Assembly: GCA_013407085.1 (NCBI GenBank)
Contig: JACCGJ010023306.1
Location: 32,395-96,394 of the forward strand
DNA from: Atriophallophorus winterbourni
Taxonomy: Eukaryota; Platyhelminthes; Trematoda; Plagiorchiida; Microphallidae
Length of the DNA: 64,000 nt
Direction of reading: 5' to 3'
In this document: piece by piece, positions 31,556 to 41,512 of the stretch
Numbering within the stretch: position 1 is the stretch's first letter
How the letters are laid out: every line of letters starts with the position of its first letter
Notes under the pieces: model-generated
What the model saw: the letters and a program-made list of their open reading frames with translations, nothing else
Told to the model about the DNA's origin: nothing
Database searches by the model: none
Position numbers and translations under genes: made by a program

Positions 31556-32125
31556 CGGCCGCAACGTCGATATAGGCAATGTAGAAATATTGAGACGCGG
31601 TATCAAACCGTATAGCGAACGCCTACATGCAGAGGCGGTCGAAATCGACGGTGAATAAGGTGGATGGGCCGGAAATATCCTCAATCTGGCGCTCGGCATT
31701 CATGCGAAGGTAAATAGTTGTTCAAAGTAATGTGTTGCTCACCTTATACCTACTAGTTAATTAGATTTTTGTTTATCTTTAAAAATAGCTTGACCTTAGC
31801 CCGTTAGTTATGTACTTTAACGCATGTGGGCCGAGGTGTCAACCAACCTTGACCGTGTTCAGTTGTATTAGATTGATGTGGATACACACTAGTAGGAAAA
31901 TCGACCACCGATCCAGGTCAGGCCTACGAGACGTGACACACCGTGGGCGTATCATAGGCTTTTGGCGGTAAGGTCAAATCAGTGGTGGTGGGTTGACTGT
32001 TACTTAGTCATGTTCCCTGTCCTGACTAACACCCTTTTTATGACGAAGCTTGTGTCAGAAGTGATACGTTACCCGAAACCTGCTTTAACCGATTGCACTC
32101 AAAATTTTATTCATCCTTTTGTGAT
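31556..32125 (+). mobile_element. Penelope-like element, right arm of an inverted pair
   Basis: Plus-strand fragment that starts inside the GIY-YIG domain (a NVEILRRGIKPYSERLHAEA frame at 31580-31640). It runs through NKVDG and the stop region into the pLTR: CACCTTATACCTACTAG, GTACTTTAACGCATGTGGG, GATACACACTAGTAGG, GACGTGACACACCG, CAGTGGTGGTGGGTTGACTG, and CCGATTGCACTCAAA at the end. The hammerhead-like core is damaged (TATGACGA, GTGATAC). Together with the left arm it forms a long imperfect palindrome. Confidence 0.78.
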
Positions 32126-32683
32126 TGCAATGCCAACTATCCATGGCCTTACATTAGTTACATAAATTTTAATACAGTCTGGCCTGGGCTAGTATGCCAA
32201 TTTACCGGAGTCTTCGGTAGGTGACTTGCATGATATAGTTAGTGTTAAAAACAAATGTGGGAGATAAATTATGTGCTACTCACATGCTAACCATCATCTT
32301 GTGCCGGAATGTCACCTACTGGGACTTTTCAGAAATTTGTTTTCATGAAGTGAACAAACGAGTTTGAACAATTGATTCAAAGCAACGGCATAACGGGAAA
32401 ATTTGCTTCCACGCTATTATTGTGTTAAGCCACTTATGGCTATCTACAAAGTCATTGGATTTTTTTCCCTTGAATCTCAAATTGATTCAACAATTTAAAA
32501 TTTGTTGATGCACCACAATAAATGTTTAATTTACTAATAATACGATTGCCACAAAATAGTTTTCAAAAAATAAGCGGACATCTAAGGTTCGAAATATCAA
32601 ATCGAAAATGCCTATTCTACGATGATGGGACAGATTTTATTCATGGTATTTCTACTATTTCAATGGTTTAAAAAGCATTCAGT
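32126..32683. other. Unassigned stretch
   Basis: A+T-rich spacer, no gene or repeat recognised. Confidence 0.4.
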
Positions 32684-33185
32684 TTAACAGTGACCAAGAG
32701 TCGTTGGCCTCCTTCTGTTAAGGTCGACCATGGATGTGCATCTCAATCGCATGATTAATTCATGCTCCACAGCTTTCGAATGACTCAACAGACCGATTCT
32801 GGAGGAACAATCTATCCCGCAGCGCTCGCATCGATAGACATTACTCAGACGATCAGGGTCAGTTGTATGGCGGCCGCGTGATCTGCGTTCAGCAGCCAAG
32901 AGCTGTATCTGCTCCTCGCCAGTTTGCAGACGACGCTTTATACAATGCCTCGAAGCGGTCAAGAGCAAGTCCTTCCCAATTCGAGGGGTAAATGCCAACG
33001 GGTATCATATCTCTCCCACAAACGTCTTTGTATCGCAAGTACTGTCGACTTCCTGATTTCAACTCACCCCAGAGGAGCGGCGCTGTCTTAGTAGGGTGAG
33101 CATGCTCCGTAGACCAGCTTTTTAAACCACTTCAGCGCTTAGTCACTATATCCACACATGATATGTAAAGATACGATGGATGCAT
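32684..33185 (-). pseudogene. LINE 3' coding end with C-terminal zinc finger
   Basis: Minus-strand frame with RHCIKRRLQTGEEQIQLLAA near its start, followed by YRCERCGIDCSSRIGLLSH, a CxxC-x12-H-type finger, as the last domain. This C-terminal finger (Cys-x2-Cys-x3-Cys-SRIGL-x-SH) is typical of a widespread animal LINE ORF2 often annotated as endonuclease-reverse transcriptase. Such fingers are thought to help RNA or target recognition. The remaining RT of the same copy continues at 33421 after an insertion. Confidence 0.7.
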
Positions 33186-33278
33186 CAAGAATTCAAGATT
33201 TATGATTGCAAAAGCAATTAACTTTACAATAACCATAGAGTCAAACTAATAGGTAACAAAATATAATCGATATATATA

Positions 33279-33321
<43 letters not shown>

Positions 33322-33420
33322 CGAAATCAATGGGACGATGTTAGTTTATTAATCGCTGGGGGCAAAATTCGGATTAGCTCTCATATAATCGTCAAGTTTC
33401 GATTTGTATATAGGTAAAAG
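33186..33420 (-). mobile_element. CR1-like LINE 3' tail inserted into another LINE
   Basis: Minus-strand 3' UTR of the CR1-like family, recognisable by comparison with 20334-20540. Shared blocks are GGTTATTGTAAAGT-type sequence, AATCTTGAATTC at the very end, and the region encoding DDY.RANPN at 33360-33400. It contains a long (TA)n expansion. The broken LINE resumes at 33421, with GCAT on both sides as a possible short target duplication. Confidence 0.65.
33266..33317. repeat. (TA)n microsatellite
   Basis: About 50 bp of nearly pure TA dinucleotides inside the CR1 3' tail. The corresponding position in the 20.4 kb copy has a short TATATGTGTGTAG run, so the array grew from a pre-existing seed. 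Confidence 0.9.
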
Positions 33421-34010
33421 CATAGATGAAAAGCATCCAGCTTCTTTTCATGGTGCAGGTTTCATTGCAGTACTGTAAAGCATTTAGTACGCACGCGCTG
33501 TATACCATCATCTTTGTCTTTACAGTTTATTGCGGTTACCCTAAACATGAGAGTTCAATCGAAACAAAATGACAGCTGCTCTGCCAATAAGTTTATCAAT
33601 CCCCGTGTCTAGCCATCGGTTTTCCGCAATTGTTGAACCATAATATGTGAAATGATGCACTGTTTCAAGCTGACAGTTTTCTACAGTGATGATTGGAGGC
33701 GATACATTCCCATGACCAAGGACTTTGGTCTTGCTCATGCAGATTGTTAGCCCAAAGTCTTTGAATGCCGACGACAAACAGTCCATTAGCAAATGGAGGT
33801 TTTTTGTGAGTGAGCCATATTTACTGCATCGTCGACAAACAGCAGGTTACGGATTAGCACATCCCGTACATTGGTTTGTCCTCTAAACCGGTTCAGGTTG
33901 AAAAGCTTGCCATGACATTGCGTGCGTAGGCAAATTCCTTCTGTTTGCGTCTAAATGTGTTGCTTCAGAAGCAGAGTAAACAAAATTCCGAAAAGCCTGG
34001 GAACCAGAAC
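33421..34010 (-). pseudogene. LINE RT palm and thumb (continuation of 32684-33185 copy)
   Basis: Minus strand: LLFVDDAVNMAHSQ (about 33850-33810) carries the catalytic Asp pair in an FVDD context. It is followed by CLSSAFKDFGLTICMSKTKV and HHFTYYGSTIAENRWLDTGI (33790-33560). These are conserved thumb motifs of the finger-bearing LINE family. Upstream, a GKLFNLNRF-like stretch at 33910-33880 also matches the family. One or two frame disruptions. Confidence 0.7.
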
Positions 34011-34439
34011 ACACCCTTATTTGACGCCTCGGTGAATTTAAAAGGCTTCTGAGCTGAAACCGTTAAAATCGACTGATCACTTCAAGCCACAGGGGAACGA
34101 AATAATCAGTTTGAGCAGTCTTAAGTGTAGCTTATTAGATCAAGCATTTTGAAAAGTCCTTCTCTGCTTTCGTTAATTAAACCGATGGGTGGTGGCAACT
34201 AAAATGCGAACCGAGTTTTAAGCGTACGCTTGAAGTAGATATTATTTGAGAAAAAATCCGGGAACAAATGATTTGATTAGTACATGTTTAATTTAAGCTT
34301 GAAACTATGCAAGCGATTTGAATGAGTAGTGATCTACGGTAGAGTGTTTCAGATGCTGACAGGTACACCGACAACATAAAAACACCTTGAATCGTTCAAA
34401 CAGTAATAGATTACTTGTTAATAGCGTTTCTCTGTGCGT
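34011..34439. other. Unassigned stretch
   Basis: No recognisable feature between the LINE and the hammerhead repeat. Confidence 0.35.
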
Positions 34440-34507
34440 ATAAAACTTGTATAGGATGGAACGGCGCACATCGTACTCTGGGTAACAGGATAATAACACT
34501 GTCGATC

Positions 34508-34530
34508 GTGGTGTGTGTGTGTGTGTGTGA
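34508..34530. repeat. (GT)n microsatellite
   Basis: GTGGTGTGTGTGTGTG-type run directly 3' of the ribozyme cleavage position in the upper unit. It explains most of the length difference from the 220 bp unit at 15.3 kb. Confidence 0.85.
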
Positions 34531-34713
34531 TAGAAATGCATGCAAATGACCTTTTAAGTTCATGACCATGGGTTTAAACACAGTCTACATGAGTGTGGGC
34601 TCATGTGATTGGACAGGTTGGTCGTACCAGCATTATCCAACAGTTGCATACAAGCACAACTTGTTTATGATTCTTCCACAGTTTCAAGCGCATGCGGATC
34701 CTGATCCTACTAT

Positions 34714-34755
34714 CCCTACCTGATGAGTGTAAACAGCACGAAACCGGTCGTAGGG
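34714..34755 (+). ncRNA. Type I hammerhead ribozyme with minimal stem III
   Basis: Complete core: stem I 5' strand CCCTAC (34714-34719), CTGATGA (34720-34726), stem II GTG-TAAACAG-CAC (34727-34739), and GAAA (34740-34743). A two- or three-base-pair stem III follows, with AC pairing GT around CG (ACCGGT, 34743-34748). The cleavage site is GTC with C at 34749, and the stem I 3' strand GTAGGG (34750-34755) is perfectly complementary to CCCTAC. Such short, self-complementary stem III elements usually work efficiently as dimers, which fits tandem units. All invariant core nucleotides are present. Activity is inferred, not shown. Confidence 0.88.
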
Positions 34756-34800
34756 TGTGTGTGATGGACATGCATGCAAATGAGCTTTTTCGAACGCTGT

Positions 34801-35048
34801 TTTACCTTTCGATTTTTCATACTCAATTATTTTGTATGATATCAAGATTAATTCGGGAGAAGTAATACAAACTTTTTGTTTTTCGATAGTTGCAGTATTG
34901 CGTAATTCACTTTTAGCATACGTTTTACAACCTACTAATGTATTTCCACAGCACTAATAGATTTTATAACAAAAACATACAATTGACTGAATAATCCAGA
35001 CATATGAATCGTGTTGTTGAAACCTGGAAATCATTAAATATCATAATG
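34801..35048. other. Spacer between opposed hammerhead repeats
   Basis: About 250 bp of unrelated A+T-rich sequence separating the plus and minus retrozyme-like copies. No target duplication is evident. Confidence 0.4.
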
Positions 35049-35345
35049 CGTTTGTATGCTACTGTTTGAGAAGATTGATACCACTATCCTGTTCAATCAC
35101 AAAAGCCCACACGCATGTAGAGAGGATTTGAAGCCATGACCATGAACAAAACGCTCATTTGAATGCATTTCCATCACACAAACATTCCACGACCGGTTTC
35201 GTGCTGTTTGCACTCATCAGGTAGTGACTGTAGGATCAGGATCCGCATGCGCTTGAAACAGTTGAAGAATGGTAAACGAGTTGCGCTTGTATGCCACTGT
35301 TGGATAAGGTTGGTACGACCAACCTGTTCAATATCATGTATACAT
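35049..35345 (-). mobile_element. Retrozyme-like hammerhead repeat (minus copy)
   Basis: Read on the minus strand from 35345: ATTGAACAGGTTGGTCGTACC, ATCCAACAGTGGCATACAAG, GTTTCAAGCGCATGCGGATCC, ribozyme, GATGGAAATGCATTCAAATG, TTCATGGTCATGG, TGTGATTGAACAGG, and AAACAGTAGCATACAAAC at the end. It thus contains parts of two adjacent tandem units around one ribozyme, which means the inserted RNA or DNA was at least dimeric or permuted. Confidence 0.7.
35183..35226 (-). ncRNA. Type I hammerhead ribozyme, minus strand
   Basis: On the minus strand: CACTAC (stem I 5' side, 35226-35221), CTGATGA (35220-35214), GTG-CAAACAG-CAC (35213-35201), GAAAC (35200-35196), CGGTC ending at 35191, then GTGGAATG (stem I 3' side, 35190-35183). 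The core is intact. Stem I is shorter than in the 34.7 kb copy: CUAC pairs GUGG with one G-U. The stem II loop differs by one base from the 34.7 kb copy, so the two are independent, non-identical insertions. Confidence 0.82.
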
Positions 35346-36879
35346 TTCTGCATCGCGTGCATTCACTTAACAGATACTTGAAAAAACAGGAAAAAGTTAA
35401 CGAATGTTTAAGTTATACGCACCAGTTACAAAAAACGACAACCACAATTCGAGCAGATTAGATCTCACACTAATCTATACAGTGTACAACTCAAGATGAT
35501 TTGACCTTCAATAGTCTATCGTAATGAGGAAGAACACATTTGTTAGTGAAGTGTGAATACTGAGATGTGTACTGCCTACGTATTTAGTTTCTTGCTTCAT
35601 AAAATAAATGGCTAATTTCGAAAGCTTCCGTCTATTTTTCTCTGTATTTGGGCTCAATTCTGAGCTATTTATTGAAAGTATTATTTCGATTCAGCCACAT
35701 TTCGTCAAATTTGGCAAGGATTTCGATTTGCGATTTTGCGTCATATCATTCAAAACAACAGGTGTTCACATCCCGCGAAATATTTGGAACATCTCCAGTT
35801 GATCACGCAAATCACGTGAAATTCGTCGTGCGGTGTGCGATAGATTAAAGAAATGCGTAGAAAACGTTCAGAAGTCGATTGCGGTAACATCATTTTGAGA
35901 TACAATTAGTTACATCGATTTTTCGGATGATGGCAGTTAGTTAGTTAAACAAGGAGGGAAAAAATAAATTTCAATATATTACTTATATATTGATGGACTG
36001 AAATTCCAAAACGTTGCGATTTTCGTGGTTATAAATGCTAAATAGTTTGGCCGTTGGAAATCCTTACTAACATTTCCACGTCTTTAATTTTATGATCTTG
36101 ATGCTTTTACCTCAGACCGATTTACGGAAAGATGTTGGATAGTATGACGTATCAAAATGATACGTAAAATACGACGGGTGTGATATATACGAAGACGTCG
36201 GGAGGACTGCAATGAAAAGGGCATAAAAGTTGATACTAAAATTCTTGTTACGTAAAGAATGATATTTTAATCTTTGAATTTAATACTAGTGACAGCAACG
36301 CAAACATATGATTGTTTATCATAACTTCAGGTGCAGTATTTCAGACATTCCTGTAACAATCGAGCTAATTATACAACGCAGATATTCTGTACTTATCGAT
36401 GAATTGATGAACAGCACTTAAAGAAAAAAGAACTCTAGATAATGTCTATCGGAATACCTGAATTTAGTTTGCAAGTTTGAACGCCCCTGAGGAGTTTTAG
36501 ACTGGACAATTCCAGTAGTTGGTTCTGTGATAATGCAATTCTTAGATCTAAATCAAAGAACCTATTTGCCAAGTCCGCACCGCACCCTGAATAATTTATC
36601 GCTCTCTTCATCCGGACTTCTCATTTACCTATAATTTTCTGACAGAACGAATAATCAACGTTCTCTCTAAGTTGGGTGACCAAAGTTATGCAAGCCGCAT
36701 GTTGGAAAATCATTTGACTCCATGCAAATGAATGAACCGTTCCGATCCAAAGGAAAGTTCGGATCAAAATCCACTGTTGAAAAATTAGACATTTTTAACT
36801 AACGTCGTGAGTTGGTTTAACGAAACAAGCAAACACATCCGATTGCTCAGAAATTATTTAAATTTTTTACCAATTGTGT
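35346..36879. other. Unassigned stretch
   Basis: No recognisable gene or repeat. A plus-strand frame around 35608-35802 starts with ATG but has no supporting signal. Confidence 0.35.
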
Positions 36880-37230
36880 TCCTTACAAGTTTTTATGTTA
36901 ACGTTTTGTAGGATGTCGACCATGGATTTCCATTTCATGTGCACACCTAGGTCAAAATCCACATGACTGCACAATCCATTTAGGGTGTTAAAAACGATCA
37001 CACAAAGTTCGCAGTGATGAACAGCAACCAAAAACAGCAGCTGCTGTTCCCCAGTATGAAGATTACTATTTGGTTTGGCAACATTTGTTTGATTACCCCA
37101 AAGCCACTTCATGCAGTCGAGGCTCACATTTGCACATCCCATCCGAAAGAATGTGCTGATTAGCTCACAGCATTTAAATGTCGTGTAGCCATGATGCAAG
37201 GACTCGATGTTTAGTTCCGACTTTCTCTAA
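36880..37230 (-). pseudogene. Highly diverged LINE 3' end with finger-like motif
   Basis: The minus-strand frame ends with HHCELCVIVFNTLNGLCSHV, which keeps the Cys-x2-Cys...L-C/S-H spacing of the finger at 32684-33185. The nucleotide string GATGTCGACCATGGAT on the plus strand is shared with 28535 and 32725. Upstream is not alignable. Either an old member of the finger-bearing LINE or a related family. Confidence 0.4.
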
Positions 37231-37695
37231 TCGTTGTGAATGACAGCTGACTTTGCGAAACTGCTGATGTTCAAGATATCATCGCGAAATCCGTGAGGTA
37301 TCGAGCAGATGTTTCAGGTTTTCTGCTTTTAGGCGGGTTTCTTTGTACTGGCATTGTGTTTCATAATGCAACCAAGGATGATGATAGAGATTGAGGAGGC
37401 GGCATTCCATTGAATAAGGACTACTGAGTTCAAAGTTGGCGAAAGCTGTTCGATGATTTAGAACTGTTCAAACACAAGCGAAAGCGACATCGAAAGTTGA
37501 GCTTGACTCCGATCGAACCATAGTTTATACCTGGTATCTACTGCTGTTGGTATTTTTACGGAAGTTTAAAAGAGGGTCCTCTACATAAATGCGCGAAGAT
37601 ATACATATGAGCAGTTATTTATCGAGAATCTGGTGTTGTCCATCCAACAAGTGCGCCCCAACAACGCTGTGCCTCAAAACAGGAGTGTGATACAA
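37231..37695. other. Unassigned stretch
   Basis: Nothing recognised. Confidence 0.35.
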
Positions 37696-37910
37696 CAATC
37701 GATTGAAATATGTTTGAACCGATTGTGTATTCGGAATGCTAAGAAATTTGAGTGAAATCGGTTTAAGCTTCTGATACAGAAGCTTTGTCGAACCAAGGGT
37801 GATAGTCAGGATAAGGAACATGACTCAGTAATAGTCATCCCGCCACCTCTTTTTCCACCTCACAGAAAAACAGCCTATAGTAAGCCTAGAAAGCATCACT
37901 TCATGTAGGC
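37696..37910 (-). mobile_element. Penelope-like element pLTR fragment
   Basis: Matches the terminal region of the other PLEs: AATCGATTGAAATATGTTTG, TGTGTATTC, GAGTGAAATCGG, TCTGATACAGAAGC, CCAAGGGTGATAGTCAGGA, AACATGACTCAGTAATAGTC. It stops abruptly at 37910, where the microsatellite tail of the neighbouring LINE begins, so that LINE may have inserted into it. Confidence 0.68.
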
Positions 37911-39735
37911 TTCAAAGTGATTCAAAGTGATTCAAAGTTGTAATGGTCTAAAAAGCATTTAGCTTAACAATAACCATAGGATGGAGTTATGAGATATATA
38001 CAATAAAAAAGAAGAACAGGAAAACTCATGTAGTGTAAATCGTATCAAAGTTTGGGTTGTCTCTCAAGTGTTTGTCCAAATTAGCTTTAAAAATATCCAG
38101 GTTGGATGAGTGTGTAACAGTGGAGGGGAGGGTGTTCCATGTGAAACTTACACGTACAGCATACGAATATCTTCGACAGTTCAGTCTTGAAGTGGGAATA
38201 AGCACTGAAAGTTCATGTTTCCGACTGGCACGATGTGGCGAGCGTGTGAAAAGTTTGGCAAGGGATGGTTAGGGACGTGCATAATATTGTACATCAGTAT
38301 GAGGTCACCTCTTAGTCGACGACAGCGAAAGTCGAAAAGATTGAGACTTCTCAAACGTTCTTCATATGGTTTAGCAGCTAGTCCGGGTACAAGCTTTGTG
38401 GTTCGGTGGTAAATACGCTGCAGAAGATTGATGTCTTTCTGAATCCAGGGTGGCCAAGCCTGAACAGCGTACTCCATCGCTGGTCTCAGATAGGTGTTCA
38501 TGATACGGGGCACCGACTGATTGGAGAATCTGCCGAAAATTCGTCTCAATAACGCCAATACTTGTGACGCCTTTTTGTATGCCGCTTTGCACTGCAGTGA
38601 AGTCTTCAGACTTGAACTGGTCCAAACAACCAAATCCTTCTCTTCAGTTGTCCAGACGAGTTGGTGGGACCCAAGAGTGTAGTTGTAATTAACAGTCTTT
38701 CCAATGTTTAACGCCTTGCACTTTTGGAAGTTGAATGGTAGTTGGTTTCTCAAAGACCAATCGTGCAATGTGTTTAGATCCTTCTGCAAAGTTTCACAGT
38801 CATCATTGGTTCGTATGCTTCTCCAAAGCTTTATATCGTCTGCAAATAACATAATCTTGCATTTAACACGCTCGGGAATGTCGTTTGCGTAGATCAAAAA
38901 CAAAATCGGTCCGAGGACCGAACCATGGGGCACTCCGCTCGTAATTTTGAATGGTTTCGATAAGGCGCCGTCAACTCTGACTTGGGCACTCCTGTCGCGT
39001 AAATAGTTTTCTAGCCAAGCAAGACGTTTTCCTGTTATCCCGCGCAATTCAAGTTTCTGGATTAAAATACTATGATTGACGCGGTCGAAAGCCTTTGACA
39101 TGTCTAAAAAGCATGCGTGGATGGAGTAACCATTGTCCACACACTCAGTCCAGTCGTTTAAGGTGAGCAAGAGGTTAGATAGACATGAGTGATGTTTCCT
39201 GAAACTGTGCTGTTCAGTCGCAAGCAGTCTATTGTTTTCGAGGTGATGGGTGATCTTTTCCGCTACTAAAATCTCTAGCACTTTAGAAATTACTGGCAAC
39301 AACGTAACTGGTCTATAGTTAGCAGCGTCAGATCGACTCCCGCCCTTGTAGATTGGTGTGATGATGCCAGATTTCCATTCCGCGGGAACGATACTATTTT
39401 CGAGCGAAATTTGGAATAATGTGCTGAGTGGACCACACAATGAGGATGCGCATCGTTTGAGGATAAAAGGAGTGATTCCATCTGCTCCTGGTGACTTTGC
39501 GGTATTCAAACGAAGAAGTCTGAGCATGACACAGTCATTGTTTATTGAGATTTCATTTAGTATTTCATTGGAAAAGCCAATCGAATGCTGCGTAAGATGC
39601 ACTGATTCCTCGGGGCAAAAAACTTTGCAGTAGTAGCCTGCAAGAACTTCGGCAGCCTCGAACGCAGTCGTAGTTAGACCATGAGGTGTGCGTAGTGCTG
39701 CTTGACCAGGATTATTGGTAGATGAGCCTAAAACG
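37911..39735 (-). mobile_element. CR1-like LINE, 5'-truncated
   Basis: Minus-strand copy with a tail of three near-perfect TTTGAATCAC units (37938-37911), a 3' UTR ending ATGCTTTTTAGACCATTACAA, and an open RT frame. It is truncated in the linker upstream of the palm, where PLE-derived sequence begins (about 39735-39747). Confidence 0.82.
38181..39720 (-). CDS. CR1-like LINE ORF2 fragment: reverse transcriptase
   Basis: About 510 open codons of RT. Landmarks: LLRLNTAKSPGADGITPFIL, SGIITPIYKGGSRSD, NYRPVTLLPVISKVLEI, EQHSFRKHHSCLSNLL, CFLDMSKAFDRVNHS (catalytic Asp), SGVPHGSVLGPILFLIYAND, and FADDIKLW (active-site Asp pair). The thumb has AWPPWIQKDINLLQRIYHRT. The Q of the usual GVPQGS motif is H, a change that may lower activity. 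The apparent extension of the frame to 39857 is read-through into unrelated PLE terminal sequence. The endonuclease domain is absent. Confidence 0.87.
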
Positions 39736-39746
39736 GTGTGTAAGCA

Positions 39747-41375
39747 ATCGATTGGAATATGTTTGGGACCGATCGTGTATTCATAATGCAAAGGAATTTG
39801 AGTGCAATCGGTTAGAGCAATTATATAGACAAAAAGAAGGGTTGGCAATGGGTTCACCGATATCTCCCGTACTTGAGAGCATGTATATGGAGCACTTCGT
39901 GAACAAAGCCCTTAACAATGAAGGGCTCAAGCCAAAAATGTGGTGGCGCTATGTTTATGACACATTTGTTATCATCAAGCGAGATCAGTTAGAGGCCTTC
40001 TTTAAATATTTAAATGAAATAGACCCAGGTATTACTGTCACAAAGGAAGTGGAATCCTGCACAGGCACTCTTCCATTTTTAGACTGTTTAGCACAAAAAG
40101 TAGACGGGAAAATAAAAACTTCTGTCTATCGGAAACCTATCGATACAGATGCTGTACTACGATACACTTCCGCTCATCCAAGACAGGTCTTCAGTTCCAT
40201 AGCTTGTTCCATTTTCCATAAGATAGAACACCTGTGCAGCGACGAAAGGGAGCGAAAACAGGCGCACCGTGAAGCGAGCCAAAGGCTCATAGACCACGGT
40301 TATCCAAAAAGTTTTGTAAAACGCCAATTGATGAAAGTAAAATACCTATCCGAAAAATCGGAGAAAAATTGGCGTGATACAGTTTGTATACCGTATGTAA
40401 AATGCACATCTGAAGCGATACGTAGAATCTTGAACCAGGCGGCCATACGCGTAACTTATAAGAAAGGGAAAACTATCCGTTCGGTTCTGATGCACCTCAA
40501 GGATAAGACGCCTTTATCTAGCGTTACGAACAGTATCTACAGAATCAACTGTAAGGACTGTTCGGGTGTTTACATAGGCCGGACTTCCAGGGAAATTCAC
40601 ACTAAAATCGAAGAACACCGAAAGCGTATCCGGAGACAGCCCCGGGAAGCGAGGGAATATCAATCCCTTATTCGTGATTCCGCCTTGGCGGAGCACTTTT
40701 TAGATACGGGCCACAGCGTCGATCTAGACAATGTGGCAATGTTGAGACGCGGTATTAGACCGTATAGCGAACATTTACATGCGGAGGCGGTCGAAATTGC
40801 CAAGGCAGGTCGACTGGCGGTCAGTAAGGTGAATGGGGCAGAAATCTCCGCGCTCAGCACTGATGCGAAAGTAAATAATTTTTATTCACTAATCGATTGG
40901 AATATGTTTGGAACCGATCGTGTATTCATAATGCAAAGAAAACTACTCTAACCGATTCCACTCAAATGTCTTTGCATTCATTTTTATTCACCTTATACCT
41001 ACTAGCTAATTAGATTTTTGTTTTTCTTCAAGCAGCTTAACCTTAGCCCCGTTAGTCATGTACTTTTACGTATGTGGGCCGCTGTGTAAACTGACCTTGA
41101 CCGTGTTCACTTGTATCAGATTGACGTGGATACACACTGTGTGGAAAATTGGCAACTGATCCTTGTCATTCCCACGAGACGTGACACACTGTAGGCGTAC
41201 TATAGGCTGTTTAGCGGTAAGTTCAAATAAGTGGTGGTGGGTTGACTGCTACTTAATGATGTTCTCTGTTTTGATAATCACCTTTGGTCGGATGAAGCTT
41301 CTGTGTCAGAAGTGAAACGTTACCCAAAAACTACTTTAACCGATTGCACTCAAATTCCTTTGCATTGTTGTGTGT
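39747..41375 (+). mobile_element. Penelope-like element with RT, GIY-YIG and 3' pLTR
   Basis: Begins with a short inverted copy of the pLTR tip (39747-39820: GGGACCGATCGTGTATTC, TGAGTGCAATCGGTTAGA), then coding sequence, then a second small inverted tip at 40893-40950, and the sense pLTR 40960-41375. This mix of sense and inverted terminal pieces is typical of PLE insertions. The element is 5'-truncated within the RT palm. Confidence 0.83.
39825..40951 (+). CDS. Penelope-like RT C-terminus fused to GIY-YIG endonuclease
   Basis: Open frame starting in the palm at LYRQKEGLAMGSPISPVL. The RT active site reads RYVYDTFVI, where intact relatives have YVDD; the first catalytic Asp is Tyr, so the enzyme is predicted dead. 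LPFLDCLAQKVDGKI and VYRKPIDTDAVL (primer-grip region) follow, then a linker with KYLSEKSEKNW. The GIY-YIG nuclease (about 40520-40850) has NSIYRINCKDCSGVYIGRTS, a Cys pair and the downstream EHRKRI, RDSALAEHFLDTGHSVDLDN and HAEAVEIAKAG segments. PLE proteins use RT plus GIY-YIG to nick and copy into chromosomal ends or AT-rich sites. The last 25 codons read into pLTR. Confidence 0.9.
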
Positions 41376-41377
41376 AT

Positions 41378-41470
41378 GCACATTAATCTATTACAAGTGC
41401 ACACGGTCAATATCGTTTGACACTGTGGTCCACATGCCTAAAAGTACATAACTAATGCTATTAAGGCAAA
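41378..41470 (-). mobile_element. Penelope pLTR fragment, inverted
   Basis: Follows the sense pLTR of the preceding element in reverse: ATTAATCTATTACAAGTGCA, CACGGTCAATATCG, GGTCCACATGCC, AAAAGTACATAACTAATG. It matches 30905-30980. It makes the 3' boundary of the 39.7-41.4 kb insertion composite. Confidence 0.65.
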
Positions 41471-41477
41471 ACAATTA

Positions 41478-41512
41478 TAGAAAGAAAAGAAAAAGAAAAA
41501 GAAAAGAAAATC
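41478..41512. repeat. (AAAAG)n microsatellite
   Basis: Purine run of AAAGA/AAAAG units directly next to the inverted pLTR fragment. Confidence 0.85.

Larger units (their letters stand above)
34440..34800 (+). mobile_element. Retrozyme-like hammerhead repeat (plus copy)
   Basis: Non-coding repeat made of one full 242 bp unit (34508-34749) between two hammerhead junctions, plus the beginning of a second. Unit landmarks are (GT)n, GATAGAAATGCATGCAAATG, TTCATGACCATGGGTTT, GGACAGGTTGGTCGTACC, ATCCAACAGTTGCATACAAG, GTTTCAAGCGCATGCGGATC, then the ribozyme. The left junction (GTCGATC|GTGG) is a decayed ribozyme end. Tandem non-coding units delimited by hammerheads with a minimal stem III are the hallmark of animal retrozymes. 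The 15.3 kb copy has the same layout. Confidence 0.72.

Noticed and set aside
39290..40860. ORFs antisense to the LINE and PLE coding regions
   Set aside because: Shadows of the real RT and GIY-YIG frames; they carry no domain motifs.
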